Shown here: positions 47,031-56,019 of the stretch, piece after piece
Layout of the letters: every line of letters starts with the position of its first letter
Numbering within the stretch: the first letter of the stretch is position 1
DNA from: Bartonella phoceensis
GTDB taxonomy: Bacteria > Pseudomonadota > Alphaproteobacteria > Rhizobiales > Rhizobiaceae
Reading direction: 5' to 3'
NCBI RefSeq assembly: GCF_902825145.1
Contig: NZ_CADEAD010000002.1
Location: forward strand, 124,001 to 188,000
DNA length: 64,000 nt
Made by a program: the position numbers and the translations under genes
The notes under the pieces: model-generated
Seen by the model: only the letters and a program-made list of their open reading frames with translations
The model's database searches: none
Told to the model about the DNA's origin: nothing

Positions 47031-48071
47031 TCAAGCTACCACTTGGCGCCGTGCCACAATTGTAAGATCCAGCAAAACTTGGTGAATGATAGCTTCGCTC
47101 AAAAGTGGATTTTTACGGCTGTCTAAAACAGCACTTTGAATTCTCTTCATCGCATAGGAAATATGTTCTAATTTCCAATATCTTAAAGCTTGCTCAACGG
47201 TTTTTTTCCGTTGAAAAAAAATGGGGGGCCGTGCTTGAGAAACCACAATAGAAGGAGATTTTCCTTCAATCTCCACTTGATAACGTAAAAGCTGTAATTG
47301 TTGAAAATGCTTTTGTGCCGTACTCAAAATAAAAAACAGTGTACCATGCATTATCGCATATCGGCTAAAATGCGCTTCAAAACTTGGCACATCGCCTAAT
47401 AAAAGAGCGTCAATCACTTCATCTAGAGAAAGAGCACTCACATCACTCACAACGGCCTTCACATCTTCAAGAGTAATATGACTCCCTAAGGCATAAAGAC
47501 AAAGCTTCTCCAATTCACTCCGAGAAACAAGACGATCCCCTCCCAAACTTTCATGCAACCACTTGCGTGCATCCAAAGAGAGAGTCTTCTTAAAATGGCC
47601 GAAAACCTCATCAATCAAACCATCAAGGGAATGAGCATCATCGGCAAAACAAGGCAGAGCCATTGCTTTTGATGCCGTTTCAATGACATTACGCAATCCT
47701 GTTCCTTTTTTCAAATCCCCTGCCTCAATGAGAATAAAACACGCATCCGGTGGTTCTTCGATTAAAAACTTCAAGGCTGTCAGAAAGCCTTTTTGGTTAG
47801 TACCGTTAGAGACCCATATCAAACGATCTCCCCCAAAAAGTGATACAGTATGCGCTTCATTCCCCAAACGAGCAGGATCTTTATCAATCTCAGCTGCATC
47901 TAAACGAATCGTTGAAAATGGATCTTCTATCGCTACCTGTGTAAGCTTGACAAAACGCCGTACACGCTCACAAACAAGACCACGATCTGGTCCATAAATG
48001 AGAACAATAGGAAAAGCACGTGAAAAACGGGTTAGAAAATAATCAACTTCATGCGCTTTTTTCTGAGCCAA
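47031..48071 (-). CDS. holA: DNA polymerase III subunit delta
   Basis: Clamp-loader subunit that opens the beta clamp. The 346-residue protein starts M-A-Q-K-K-A-H-E-V-D and has V-L-I-Y-G-P-D-R-G-L-V (about 22-32), F-G-G-D-R-L-I-W-V-S (about 78-87) and H-E-S-L-G-G-D-R-L-V-S-R-S-E-L-E-K-L (about 168-185), the HolA pattern of a degenerate AAA+ domain. The C-terminal collar region includes L-L-R-Y-Q-V-E-I-E. Usually it lies with leuS and lptE; here it follows an ABC importer, 4 bases after the ATPase stop. Confidence 0.9.
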   Translation of the reverse strand: MAQKKAHEVDYFLTRFSRAFPIVLIYGPDRGLVCERVRRFVKLTQVAIEDPFSTIRLDAAEIDKDPARLGNEAHTVSLFGGDRLIWVSNGTNQKGFLTALKFLIEEPPDACFILIEAGDLKKGTGLRNVIETASKAMALPCFADDAHSLDGLIDEVFGHFKKTLSLDARKWLHESLGGDRLVSRSELEKLCLYALGSHITLEDVKAVVSDVSALSLDEVIDALLLGDVPSFEAHFSRYAIMHGTLFFILSTAQKHFQQLQLLRYQVEIEGKSPSIVVSQARPPIFFQRKKTVEQALRYWKLEHISYAMKRIQSAVLDSRKNPLLSEAIIHQVLLDLTIVARRQVVA

Positions 48072-48075
48072 AATA

Positions 48076-48870
48076 TTAATCCATTAAAAGTGCATCATCA
48101 TCAAGAGCTTCCCCACGGACTTTCTGAAACATGCCGATTAAATCACTTACACCCAAACCATTACGTTCTTCTTTACACACATCCAAAATCACTTTTCCAC
48201 CATGCAACATTAATGTGCGATCTCCGTGATAAAGAGCCTGACGCATAGAATGTGTCACCATAATAGTTGTTAATTTTTTCTCTTCAACGATTTTTTCGGT
48301 CAACCGCATCACAAAATCAGCCATTCCTGGATCTAATGCTGAGGTATGTTCATCGAGCAATAAGACATCTGCATGGGCTAAAGTCGCCATCACAAGACAA
48401 ACTGCTTGACGTTGCCCACCTGATAAACTGTCCATAGGATTATGAAGACACGCTTCAAGACCAATGCCCAATTGGGCAATTTCATCCCGAAAAAATTGCC
48501 GTTTTTTATGGTTTAAAGCTGAACGCAAACCACGACGACTTCCCCGTAGAGCAGCCAAAGCCAAATTTTCTTCAATTGTTAAAGAGCCGCAGCTTCCCAT
48601 TAACGAATCTTGAAAAACACAAGTCACCCTCCCAGCGCGCTCACTAACCGATTGCCTGGAAACATTTTGCCCATTGATCACCACTTTTCCTGTCGAGGGA
48701 AGAATTACGCCTGCTAAAACACTAAGCAAAGTTGATTTACCAGCGCCATTTGAACCAATAATTGTGACAAAACCGCCCCGATTAATCTTGAGGTTAATAT
48801 CAATTAATGCTTGTTTTTCCAAAGGTGTTTGCGGTTTAAATGTGACTCCGACATGAGAAAACTCAATCAT
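48076..48870 (-). CDS. ABC transporter ATP-binding protein
   Basis: Nucleotide-binding subunit of an importer with the two genes upstream. From the ATG at 48870 it has 264 residues. Walker A is GSNGAGKSTLL (about 40-50), the signature is L-S-G-G-Q-R-Q-A-V (about 145-153) and Walker B with D-loop is VLLLDEHTSALDP (about 164-176). A-x-V-M-V-T-H-S-M-R-Q-A-L carries the H-loop. An earlier ATG at 48915 would overlap the permease by 53 bases; the chosen start overlaps by 8. It fits the TrpXYZ-like class with an ABC_sub_bind binding protein. Confidence 0.92.
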   Translation of the reverse strand: MIEFSHVGVTFKPQTPLEKQALIDINLKINRGGFVTIIGSNGAGKSTLLSVLAGVILPSTGKVVINGQNVSRQSVSERAGRVTCVFQDSLMGSCGSLTIEENLALAALRGSRRGLRSALNHKKRQFFRDEIAQLGIGLEACLHNPMDSLSGGQRQAVCLVMATLAHADVLLLDEHTSALDPGMADFVMRLTEKIVEEKKLTTIMVTHSMRQALYHGDRTLMLHGGKVILDVCKEERNGLGVSDLIGMFQKVRGEALDDDALLMD

Positions 48871-49759
48871 ACTTAAGCCCCCTCCAATAGCGTGGTGTAA
48901 TAAGAGCTGAAGCAACGAGCAGTGCAGTGATCAATTGAAGATCTGTCGACGTATCAATCCCAATACCGTTTGCCTCGAAAGCGAATTGCACTGCAACACG
49001 ATAAAGAACAGAACCCACAATACAGCTCACAATAATCCACAAAATATTACGCGTACGAAAAAGAGTTTCACCAATAATAACCGCTGCCAAACCGAAAACA
49101 ATCGTACCAGTTCCACCGGTAATATCAGTGGCAATCGCAGTTTGAATATAAAGAGCACCACCAAGCGCAACACACGCATTTGAAAGCCCCATACCAAAAT
49201 AAATTAAAGCTGATCTATGAATCCCTTGCGCCGTAGCCATACGTGGATTAGTACCCATTGCTCTCATAGCAAGGCCTATTTCACTCTCCAAAAAGCGCCA
49301 AATCAAAAATGCCAAAACCAGCAATACAGTACCAACAAAAAGAGGACGCACAAAGATATCAGACAAGCCAAACAGATTATAAAAGGGTGTTAAAGCAGTA
49401 TCAGAAAGAGCCAAATTAATATTAGACCCTCCCATAATTCCCATAACACGAAGATTGATTGTATAAAGTGCTGACATTGTCAAAATGGAAGCCAAAAGAT
49501 TCAAAATGCTAAAACGCAAATTGAGCAAAGCTGTTAATAAACCAGCCACCATACCTGCAAAAAAGGCGCATGCCATAGCGATCCACGCATTGAAACCTAA
49601 AAGAATCAAAACGCCACAAACACATGATCCAAGAAGAAAAGAACCATCAACAGTTAAATCAGGAAAATCCAAGACGCGAAACGAAAGATAAACACCTATG
49701 GCAACAAACGCATAAATAAGACCCAATTCTACAGCGCCAGAAAACGCAAATATACTCAT
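48863..49759 (-). CDS. ABC transporter permease
   Basis: A 298-residue permease of the branched-chain-amino-acid (BPD_transp_2) superfamily with about eight to nine hydrophobic helices. Characteristic parts are G-V-Y-L-S-F-R-V-L-D-F-P-D-L-T-V-D-G-S-F (about 22-41), A-M-R-A-M-G-T-N-P-R-M-A (the cytoplasmic coupling loop, about 167-178) and F-G-L-A-A-V-I-I-G-E-T-L. It lies between the binding protein and the ATPase gene, which it overlaps by 8 bases. Confidence 0.92.
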   Translation of the reverse strand: MSIFAFSGAVELGLIYAFVAIGVYLSFRVLDFPDLTVDGSFLLGSCVCGVLILLGFNAWIAMACAFFAGMVAGLLTALLNLRFSILNLLASILTMSALYTINLRVMGIMGGSNINLALSDTALTPFYNLFGLSDIFVRPLFVGTVLLVLAFLIWRFLESEIGLAMRAMGTNPRMATAQGIHRSALIYFGMGLSNACVALGGALYIQTAIATDITGGTGTIVFGLAAVIIGETLFRTRNILWIIVSCIVGSVLYRVAVQFAFEANGIGIDTSTDLQLITALLVASALITPRYWRGLKYD

Positions 49760-49821
49760 TCAAAGACCACTCCATGAAAACTTAAGATACTTTCATTGTA
49801 TCAACATCATATAATAAAAGA

Positions 49822-50790
49822 CTATTGAATAATCTCTGTCGCACGTTCGATAACTGTCTGTGGGATAACAATACCAGCTTTTTTGGCTGCGTTCATATCG
49901 ATTCTAATGTCATTATTAGCGGCCTGTATAATATCAATATCACCAGGTTTTTCACCCTTTAGAATACGTACGACCAGTTTCCCAGCTTCAAACCCTACAT
50001 CGTAGAAACTCACACCCTGTGTCATAAAAGGACCACGTCCAATAGAATTAGCATCGACAGTAAATAAAGGTGTATTCGCTTCCCGTGTGACCTTCACTGC
50101 ACCCTCTAAAACAGAAAGAACTGTATTATCAGCGGGAACAAAAATGATATCCACTTTCCCAACCAAAGCTCGTGTTGCCGCCTGAACATCAGAAGGTTTA
50201 GGTGCAGATGAAGGAATAACTTCAACTCTAGCTTTTCTTGCCGCTTCTTTTAGTACCTTAAGTGTTGAAACAGAATTAGCTTCCGAAGCATTATAAAGAT
50301 AACCAATTTTTTTTAAATCTGGCTTTACTTCCTGCAAAATTTTAAGACTTGCTGCAACATCTAAATGATCAGAAGTCCCCGTCACATTGCTACCGGGTTT
50401 GGTAAGCGAAGACACTATTTTTGCTCCAATAGGGTCAGAAATTGCAGCAAAGACGATAGGAATTGTTTTTGTTGCTGCAAGCATTGTTTGTGCTGAAGTT
50501 GTACTAATCGCGACAATGACATCAGGTTTATCACCAACAAATTTACGTGCAATTTGCGTTGCTGTAGCGATATTGCCCTGTGCTGGTAAAAAAGTGAGTT
50601 CGAAATTTTCATCTTGCTTATAACCATTTTCTGCAAGTGCATCCATAACCCCTTTGCGGACAGCATCTGCAGCGGGATGTATCATAATTTGTGTAATCGC
50701 AACTTTAATGTGATCGCCTGCCTTTGCAAAACTATTCATGATAAAAATAGCTGCAATTGCAATCCATAATAAGTTTATTTTTTTCGACAT
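49822..50790 (-). CDS. ABC transporter substrate-binding protein (ABC_sub_bind family)
   Basis: Periplasmic binding protein of 322 residues with a signal peptide (I-N-L-L-W-I-A-I-A-A-I-F-I-M-N-S-F-A-K-A, cleavage near residue 24). Family features are V-A-I-T-Q-I-M-I-H-P-A-A-D-A-V (about 30-44), T-A-T-Q-I-A-R-K-F-V-G-D-K-P-D-V-I-V-A-I-S-T (about 75-96), V-F-A-A-I-S-D-P-I-G-A and P-G-S-N-V-T-G-T-S-D. Family members bind aromatic amino acids (TrpX) or other small molecules. Tryptophan or tyrosine is a plausible ligand but not shown. It is the first gene of the importer operon. Confidence 0.9.
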   Translation of the reverse strand: MSKKINLLWIAIAAIFIMNSFAKAGDHIKVAITQIMIHPAADAVRKGVMDALAENGYKQDENFELTFLPAQGNIATATQIARKFVGDKPDVIVAISTTSAQTMLAATKTIPIVFAAISDPIGAKIVSSLTKPGSNVTGTSDHLDVAASLKILQEVKPDLKKIGYLYNASEANSVSTLKVLKEAARKARVEVIPSSAPKPSDVQAATRALVGKVDIIFVPADNTVLSVLEGAVKVTREANTPLFTVDANSIGRGPFMTQGVSFYDVGFEAGKLVVRILKGEKPGDIDIIQAANNDIRIDMNAAKKAGIVIPQTVIERATEIIQ

Positions 50791-50984
50791 TCTACTCCCC
50801 CCTCTTTTGCAATAATATAAAGAGGAAGCAATTTATTGAAGAGTACTTTTAAAATCAATCTTTACTTTTATTTTTGAAACATTTGCAAAATAAATCAAAC
50901 TGAAATGTTATTTTTTTGTTGCAATTCAGAGAAGCCTACGCCATACAGGCAACATCTGAAGCAAAATATGTTTCGAATCAGTGA

Positions 50985-51059
50985 GCGGGTGTAGCTCAGG
51001 GGTAGAGCACAACCTTGCCAAGGTTGGGGTCGTGGGTTCGAATCCCATCGCCCGCTCCA
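50985..51059 (+). tRNA. tRNA-Gly (anticodon GCC)
   Basis: A 75-base cloverleaf. The acceptor stem GCGGGTG pairs with the 3' strand ending in the encoded T-CCA (51056-51059). The D-arm is GCTC-AGGGGTA-GAGC and the anticodon stem CAACC/GGTTG encloses loop TTGCCAA with anticodon GCC. The T-arm is GTGGG-TTCGAAT-CCCAT. The sequence is clean and probably functional. It borders a degraded Mu-like prophage region on the right. Confidence 0.97.
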
Positions 51060-51098
51060 TGTAATCGGTTCATATGATTTTTTATTTATTGGTGTAGC

Positions 51099-51138
51099 TT
51101 GTCATCAGGTTTTGCACAATTTGACAGCAGGTTTTGCA
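51099..51138. repeat. 18-bp direct repeats near the Mu-like remnant
   Basis: TTGTCATCAGGTTTTGCA (51099-51116) and TTGACAGCAGGTTTTGCA (51121-51138) match at 16 of 18 positions with a 22-base period, i.e. two turns of DNA. Tandem transposase-binding sites at the ends of Mu-like phages have this sort of spacing, and the transposase stub lies 180 bases away. The link is a guess. Confidence 0.6.
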
Positions 51139-51318
51139 TCAGTTTATTTTTTTTCGAAGGGTTTTTAAGGGGCTCTCAAAGGGTCTTCAAAAATCATTTA
51201 AAACCTTTTTAATGAGTTTTTATTTTTCTCTCTTAAAGGTCGCAATTTTTGATGATAAATCATTGAGCTGGAATCATATTATTTGAGAAGCAGCGTATAT
51301 AAGATGTGTTCACCTCTT

Positions 51319-51384
51319 TTAGCATAAATTGACTGAGAGTTTTTCTGTCTCAGCCAATTCAGCAATACGAAACCATTCCTTCAT
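51319..51384 (-). pseudogene. Mu-like transposase, N-terminal stub
   Basis: Twenty-one codons starting with ATG at 51384, which overlaps the upstream pseudogene stop as ATGA. M-K-E-W-F-R-I-A-E-L-A is the opening of the DNA-binding domain of Mu-type transposase A; after about residue 12 the similarity ends and a TAA follows at 51319. The rest of the transposase is deleted. Confidence 0.7.
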
Positions 51385-52190
51385 GGTTGTCCCTGTTTAA
51401 TTTGCACTGGTGTTGCACGCATAGCTTTCAATCGCGCTGCAATCTCACGCTGTTCCTGCTGGAGCCGCGCAATCTCTGCTAAACGCGCCTCATCCCCTTG
51501 CAACAACAACAATCCATCTTCACTCACAACCTCGTCCTAGAGCCAATAGGCTTTTGTTGCCCGCACAAAGGCTTTAAAACGCGGCAGGGAAATATCAACC
51601 TGCTTACTTTCAGCAACATACGCATCCAAACGCGCCTTACTTAAGCAATCAATCCCTAAATAATGCGCCATACACTCAGCAATCTTACTGCGCTCATGCT
51701 GGTATTCTCTTAAAGCCCGTGCCATGGCTCGTTTGATGCGAGAGCAAAACCGCCCCAAATCAATCTACGCCACCGGTTCACGGCAAGGAAAAACAGGCTG
51801 TTGAGAACCATGCATCTTCGTGCCTACTCCACCCCCCCGTTCTCCTGCAAGGTAATCACAAAACCACGCCTTTGTCTGCGCATCTGCTCTCTGCCACACC
51901 CCCAACAATTGAGCAAAAATCCATTCCTGTTCATTGATTTGCGGTGGCGTATTAACTCCATTGACCAAATCAACAGCCCGCCGTAAATCCCTCTCAACCT
52001 GTTGCAAAGCAATCGCTACCCACCGTTGCGAAACCGGTCTTTTTTGATTTTTGGGCCATTTTTAATTGATTTTGGAGTCAATTGAACTTTTGGTTTGATT
52101 TTTTTCAAAGGGGATTCAAAGGCGGTTTTTTGGGCTTTCACAGACTTTTTAAAAATCTTCAAAGGATTTTTAAAGGCCTTTCAAAGCTTT
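51381..52190 (-). pseudogene. Mu-like phage early-region gene, disrupted
   Basis: One reading frame runs from about 52040 to its stop at 51381, interrupted by two in-frame TAG codons (51765-51767 and another just before 51537). Between them the text is protein-like: R-W-V-A-I-A-L-Q-Q-V-E-R-D-L-R-R-A-V-D, then E-R-S-K-I-A-E-C-M-A-H-Y-L-G-I-D and L-P-R-F-K-A-F-V-R-A-T-K, then a helical tail E-A-R-L-A-E-I-A-R-L-Q-Q-E-Q-R-E-I-A. This resembles the regulatory protein encoded before transposase A in Mu-like phages of alphaproteobacteria. Upstream (52040-52190) a Lys-rich coding piece continues in another frame. Base use is richer in GC than the surroundings. Confidence 0.75.
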
Positions 52191-52471
52191 TTTTCATTTT
52201 TGCTACAAAATTGCGATTTTTGCCGATTTTCGGTAATTTTCGCAATTTTAGGTTCAAAATCTAGTTTGACAAAACGCGCATTGCATTGAATAATAAAAAT
52301 ATAATGTAATAACAATGAATTATCACAACTTTTACCTAATCCTACTTTTTGTCACTGCATACAAAACTGCCAAACGACAGCCAGCCTTTGTCAGTATCGG
52401 TATAATTGCAAAACAACGCAGAACGATTCAAGAAAAAGCCGCAGAGTGAAAAGTTTTTCACATGAGTCGTT

Positions 52472-53335
52472 TCACGGATTCTTCCATAATGCATAAAAAT
52501 GGTGCAATGGCCCTCGACCATTCCCCACATGTAAAGCGCTTGAAGCAGATAAAGCACCATTCAAATAGTCTTTTGCTTGTTTAACCGCCCAAAGCAAAGG
52601 CTGTGTAGGCAACAAAGCTGCAATCGCAGCTGAAATGGTACAACCTGTACCGTGATCATGCGTGGTAGTGAGGCGAGGCGCTTCAAGCATGACAAGATCT
52701 TCACCATCACAATAAAGATCTGGACTAGAAAAATCGTGATTCCCTGTACATTTGCTTGCAAGAGCACTCAAATGCCCTCCCTTCAAGAGAACTGCATGAC
52801 ACCCCAGCGCCAAAAGCTGGGGAGCATATTGATACAGAGCGTTTAACGACCATTGTATTTTACGTCCCAACAACAAAGCTGCTTCAGGTAAATTTGGCGT
52901 AATCAAAGTTGATATTGGCACAAGAACATCACGCATAACTTCAATCGTATCAGGCTTTAAAAGAATATCGCCACTTTTTGCCACCATAACGGGATCAAAA
53001 ACAATAAAGCGCGCTTTGTGGTAAACAAGGCGTTCTGCTATAACCTGCGCAATCTGAGCATTTGCTACCATACCAACTTTAACGGCATCAACATGAATAT
53101 CCTCAAAAACAGAATCAATTTGGTCAGCAACAAAAGAAGCATCTAACACCTGAAAAGCACGCACACCTTGTGTATTTTGTGCAACAACAGCTGTAACCAC
53201 ACTCATGCCATAGGTTTTCATAGCTGAAAATACCTTTAAATCCGCTTGCATTCCAGCGCCACCAGAAGGATCCGTTCCCGCAATCGATAAAATTCGTGGA
53301 ATAAAAAGTTTGTCTTGGCCAACTTGCATTTTCAT
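52472..53335 (-). CDS. thiD: Hydroxymethylpyrimidine/phosphomethylpyrimidine kinase
   Basis: Phosphorylates HMP and HMP-P for thiamine synthesis or salvage. The 287-residue protein has ILSIAGTDPSGGAGMQADLK (about 16-35), the ribokinase-fold substrate site, D-A-V-K-V-G-M-V near 83-90, F-D-P-V-M-V-A-K-S-G-D (about 111-121) and the anion-hole/ATP part T-T-H-D-H-G-T-G-C-T-I-S-A-A-I-A (about 223-238). No thiC, thiE or TPP riboswitch is seen nearby, so it may serve salvage. A second ATG two codons in is an equally good start. Confidence 0.93.
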   Translation of the reverse strand: MKMQVGQDKLFIPRILSIAGTDPSGGAGMQADLKVFSAMKTYGMSVVTAVVAQNTQGVRAFQVLDASFVADQIDSVFEDIHVDAVKVGMVANAQIAQVIAERLVYHKARFIVFDPVMVAKSGDILLKPDTIEVMRDVLVPISTLITPNLPEAALLLGRKIQWSLNALYQYAPQLLALGCHAVLLKGGHLSALASKCTGNHDFSSPDLYCDGEDLVMLEAPRLTTTHDHGTGCTISAAIAALLPTQPLLWAVKQAKDYLNGALSASSALHVGNGRGPLHHFYALWKNP

Positions 53336-53478
53336 TAGCCTTTTTCCTTATGTTTTTAAATATCAGAAAATAGGTTTCTGAAAAAATAGATATTTGAAAA
53401 AACATAAAGATAGATGTTTTCTCATGTAAAGTACGTTATATACACGGTCTCTTTGCAGATATAAAATGGAAAATCATA

Positions 53479-54273
53479 GTGCTTATTCTTCGTTCTCTTC
53501 TTTTTACATTCGCTTTTTATATAACGACTTTTATACAAATGATTCTTTACGCTCCCTTCTATTTTCTAATGCCACGCAAAAAAGCGTGGATTATTCCTAA
53601 AACATGGGCGCGCGTTACTCTCTTTTTACAAAAATACATTGCTGGCACAAACTACGAAATTGAAGGATTAGAAAACCTCCCCAAAGGAGCCTATATCATT
53701 GCTCCAAAACATCAATCTGCATGGGAAACCTTTAGCCTTGTCCCCTATTTTGATGATCCTGCTCTTATCCTAAAACGTGAGCTGACGTGGATTCCATTTT
53801 TTGGCTGGTACATGGCAAAAACACAAATTATTCCCATTAACCGAACAACACCCATTAAAGCCTTAAAAACCATCATACAAAAAGCGAAAAAAAAAGCAAA
53901 ACAAGGACGTCAAATTCTCATCTTTCCCGAAGGAACACGTCGACAGCCAGGTCAAGAACCAGATTATAAATCAGGGATTGTAGCCCTTTACAATGAACTA
54001 GAACTTCAAGTTGTTCCCATTGCACACAATGCTGGTTTATATTGGCCACGAGGCAATTTTCGCCGTTACCCTGGAACAATCCGCGTTCGTATCCTTCCTC
54101 CCATAGAAGCAGGTTTGAGCAAACGTGATTTCCTAGACCAACTCGTTGAAAAAACAGAAAAAGCTTGCGATGAATTGCTTTTATTAGCAGCCCAAGATCC
54201 TAGCCCTCCACCCATGCCCCCTTGTGCTGTTAAAAAGCTTGAAAAACTAAATCATCATGAATCAACACAGTGA
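53479..54273 (+). CDS. plsC: 1-acyl-sn-glycerol-3-phosphate acyltransferase
   Basis: Makes phosphatidic acid from lysophosphatidic acid at the inner membrane. It has 264 residues with a GTG start. An N-terminal helix (about 5-28) precedes the acyltransferase motifs: APKHQSAWETF (about 74-84), PINRTTP (about 115-121) and I-L-I-F-P-E-G-T-R-R (about 147-156). The catalytic H-x4-D motif appears as H-x4-E (H77, E82), a variant common in alphaproteobacterial PlsC. Confidence 0.92.
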   Translation: MLILRSLLFTFAFYITTFIQMILYAPFYFLMPRKKAWIIPKTWARVTLFLQKYIAGTNYEIEGLENLPKGAYIIAPKHQSAWETFSLVPYFDDPALILKRELTWIPFFGWYMAKTQIIPINRTTPIKALKTIIQKAKKKAKQGRQILIFPEGTRRQPGQEPDYKSGIVALYNELELQVVPIAHNAGLYWPRGNFRRYPGTIRVRILPPIEAGLSKRDFLDQLVEKTEKACDELLLLAAQDPSPPPMPPCAVKKLEKLNHHESTQ

Positions 54274-54912
54274 TATATAAAAATAATTTACCACTTTTTA
54301 TACCGAATTGAGAATATAAAATAGGGAATATCTCTTTTCCTTTTTAGTAATAAAACCTCAAAAAAGTTTGTTTACAGCTGACAACAGAGAACAGCATGTA
54401 TACAAAAAATATTTAAAAAAGAAATGAATTTACCTCTTATGAATGTTTTCAAATACACAAACAGTTGAAATATTGAAAGTTTGCAAATAGAGCACGATAC
54501 CAATTTATACCTTTATAAACATAAAAAATGGTGGTGCCCTCATAGACTTTTGTTATACTATTTTCAGGAAGTAATAAAAGATAAAACTGGGGGAAGTAAA
54601 ATATTTCTCTAAAAAATGTATATATAAGCAACATACTGGCATGTTGTTCTTTAAGAAAAGAATAATAAACAAAAAGTAAAATACTACATAATATCTATTA
54701 TGGAAAAGATATTGCTGTAGAGATTTTTGCAATCAGCAAAGTTGTATTCAAGGGGGGGAAGTAAAAATAATCTTGATTTCATCACAAAATAAAAACCAAG
54801 ACAGTATTAATTGTATTAACTATCTGCTCTCTACATCATAGACTTAAAAGTTTTGTGTCCTAAATGAGAACAGTTATTACTCACTAATCAGAATGAATTG
54901 AATTTAAACTTA
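54274..54912. other. Long AT-rich non-coding gap before dacF
   Basis: About 640 bases with no recognisable gene. A 13-base direct repeat GGGGGAAGTAAAA occurs at 54589-54601 and 54754-54766, with a looser copy near 54567. The G-runs stand out in the AT-rich setting. A minus-strand frame at 54449-54634 is hydrophobic but resembles nothing I know. Confidence 0.5.
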
Positions 54913-56019
54913 ATGCAACGACTCTTTATTTATCTATTTTTATCTTTTATTTTGAGTTTTAAAAGCACTCTTGCTTTGACACAACCTTTTATCTCTGTTG
55001 ATGTTACAACTAAACGTATTTTAGAGCACAATCAAGCTTTTGAGCGTTGGTACCCAGCATCTTTAACAAAATTAATGACTGCTTATGTCATTTTCCGCGC
55101 CATGAGCCAAGGAGAAATTTCACCCAACAAACACATCACCATTAGCGAATATGCAGCAAAAGCTCCTGCGCACCGATCAGGTTATAGAGCCGGTTCTGTC
55201 CTTACACTTGATACAGCACTCAGTATTACTTTGGTAACTTCCACCAATGATCTAGCCATTGCTATGAGTGAAGCAGTTGCTGGTTCACAAGAAGCGTTTG
55301 TAAAAAAAATGAATGCTGAAGCTCAACGTTTAAGAATGTTTGGAACCCATTTTGCCAATGCAAGTGGATTACCAGACTTACAAAATTACTCTACAGCACG
55401 CGATATTGCTCTTTTAGCTATTCAGATTCGTCGTGAATTTCCTCAATATGCTCATTATTTTTCTATTCCTGCTATTGATTTTGGTAACAAACGAAAAATC
55501 CAGCCCAATTCAAACAATCTCATTGGTCGTTTTAATGGAATAGATGGCATGAAAACAGGCTTTATCTGTGCCTCTGGCTTTAATCTTGTCGCCTCTGCAA
55601 CCCGCAATAAACGCACAATTATTGCTGTTATTTTAGGAGCTAACAATATAAGTGAAAGAGAAGAAAAAGCCGCCCAATTGCTTGAAACAGGGTTTTCACG
55701 TAAAGGTATGCCCCAATTAACACTGGCAACACTCAAACCCTATGGTACCAAGATGACACAAGTAAGTGATATGAGACAACAAATGTGCACTCCTGAAGCC
55801 ATAAAAATTCATGCGAACTCTTATGATGATCAAGGAAAAATTATCCTCACCTCTCCTTTTATCACTGCTTCACCCTCTTTCGTACTTCCCTTACAAGTAC
55901 GGCTCATTAGTGCACCACAGGAACCCAAAATCATAGTAAAACCACTAAAAAAACTTTATATTCCGCATAAAAAACCAACAAATAGCTCTATAAAAAAGGC
56001 AACAAATAGCAGTCGATGA
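54913..56019 (+). CDS. dacF: D-alanyl-D-alanine carboxypeptidase (PBP5/6 type)
   Basis: Low-molecular-mass penicillin-binding protein trimming D-Ala from peptidoglycan stem peptides in the periplasm. From the ATG at 54913 it has 368 residues with a signal peptide (F-I-Y-L-F-L-S-F-I-L-S-F-K-S-T-L-A-L). Catalytic motifs are S-L-T-K (S50, K53), S-T-N (about 117-119, in TLVTSTNDLA) and K-T-G (GIDGMKTGFI, about 213-222). A TTG at 54898 gives five more residues and cannot be excluded; no strong ribosome site marks either. Its stop overlaps the start of the CobW gene by ATGA. Confidence 0.92.
   Translation: MQRLFIYLFLSFILSFKSTLALTQPFISVDVTTKRILEHNQAFERWYPASLTKLMTAYVIFRAMSQGEISPNKHITISEYAAKAPAHRSGYRAGSVLTLDTALSITLVTSTNDLAIAMSEAVAGSQEAFVKKMNAEAQRLRMFGTHFANASGLPDLQNYSTARDIALLAIQIRREFPQYAHYFSIPAIDFGNKRKIQPNSNNLIGRFNGIDGMKTGFICASGFNLVASATRNKRTIIAVILGANNISEREEKAAQLLETGFSRKGMPQLTLATLKPYGTKMTQVSDMRQQMCTPEAIKIHANSYDDQGKIILTSPFITASPSFVLPLQVRLISAPQEPKIIVKPLKKLYIPHKKPTNSSIKKATNSSR

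Noticed and set aside
51099..51138. Two direct repeats as a CRISPR array
   Set aside because: Only two imperfect units with a 4-base spacer; no spacers of CRISPR length and no cas genes.
53336..53478. TPP riboswitch upstream of thiD or plsC
   Set aside because: No CTGAGA or ACCTGA landmarks are found in the leader on either strand.
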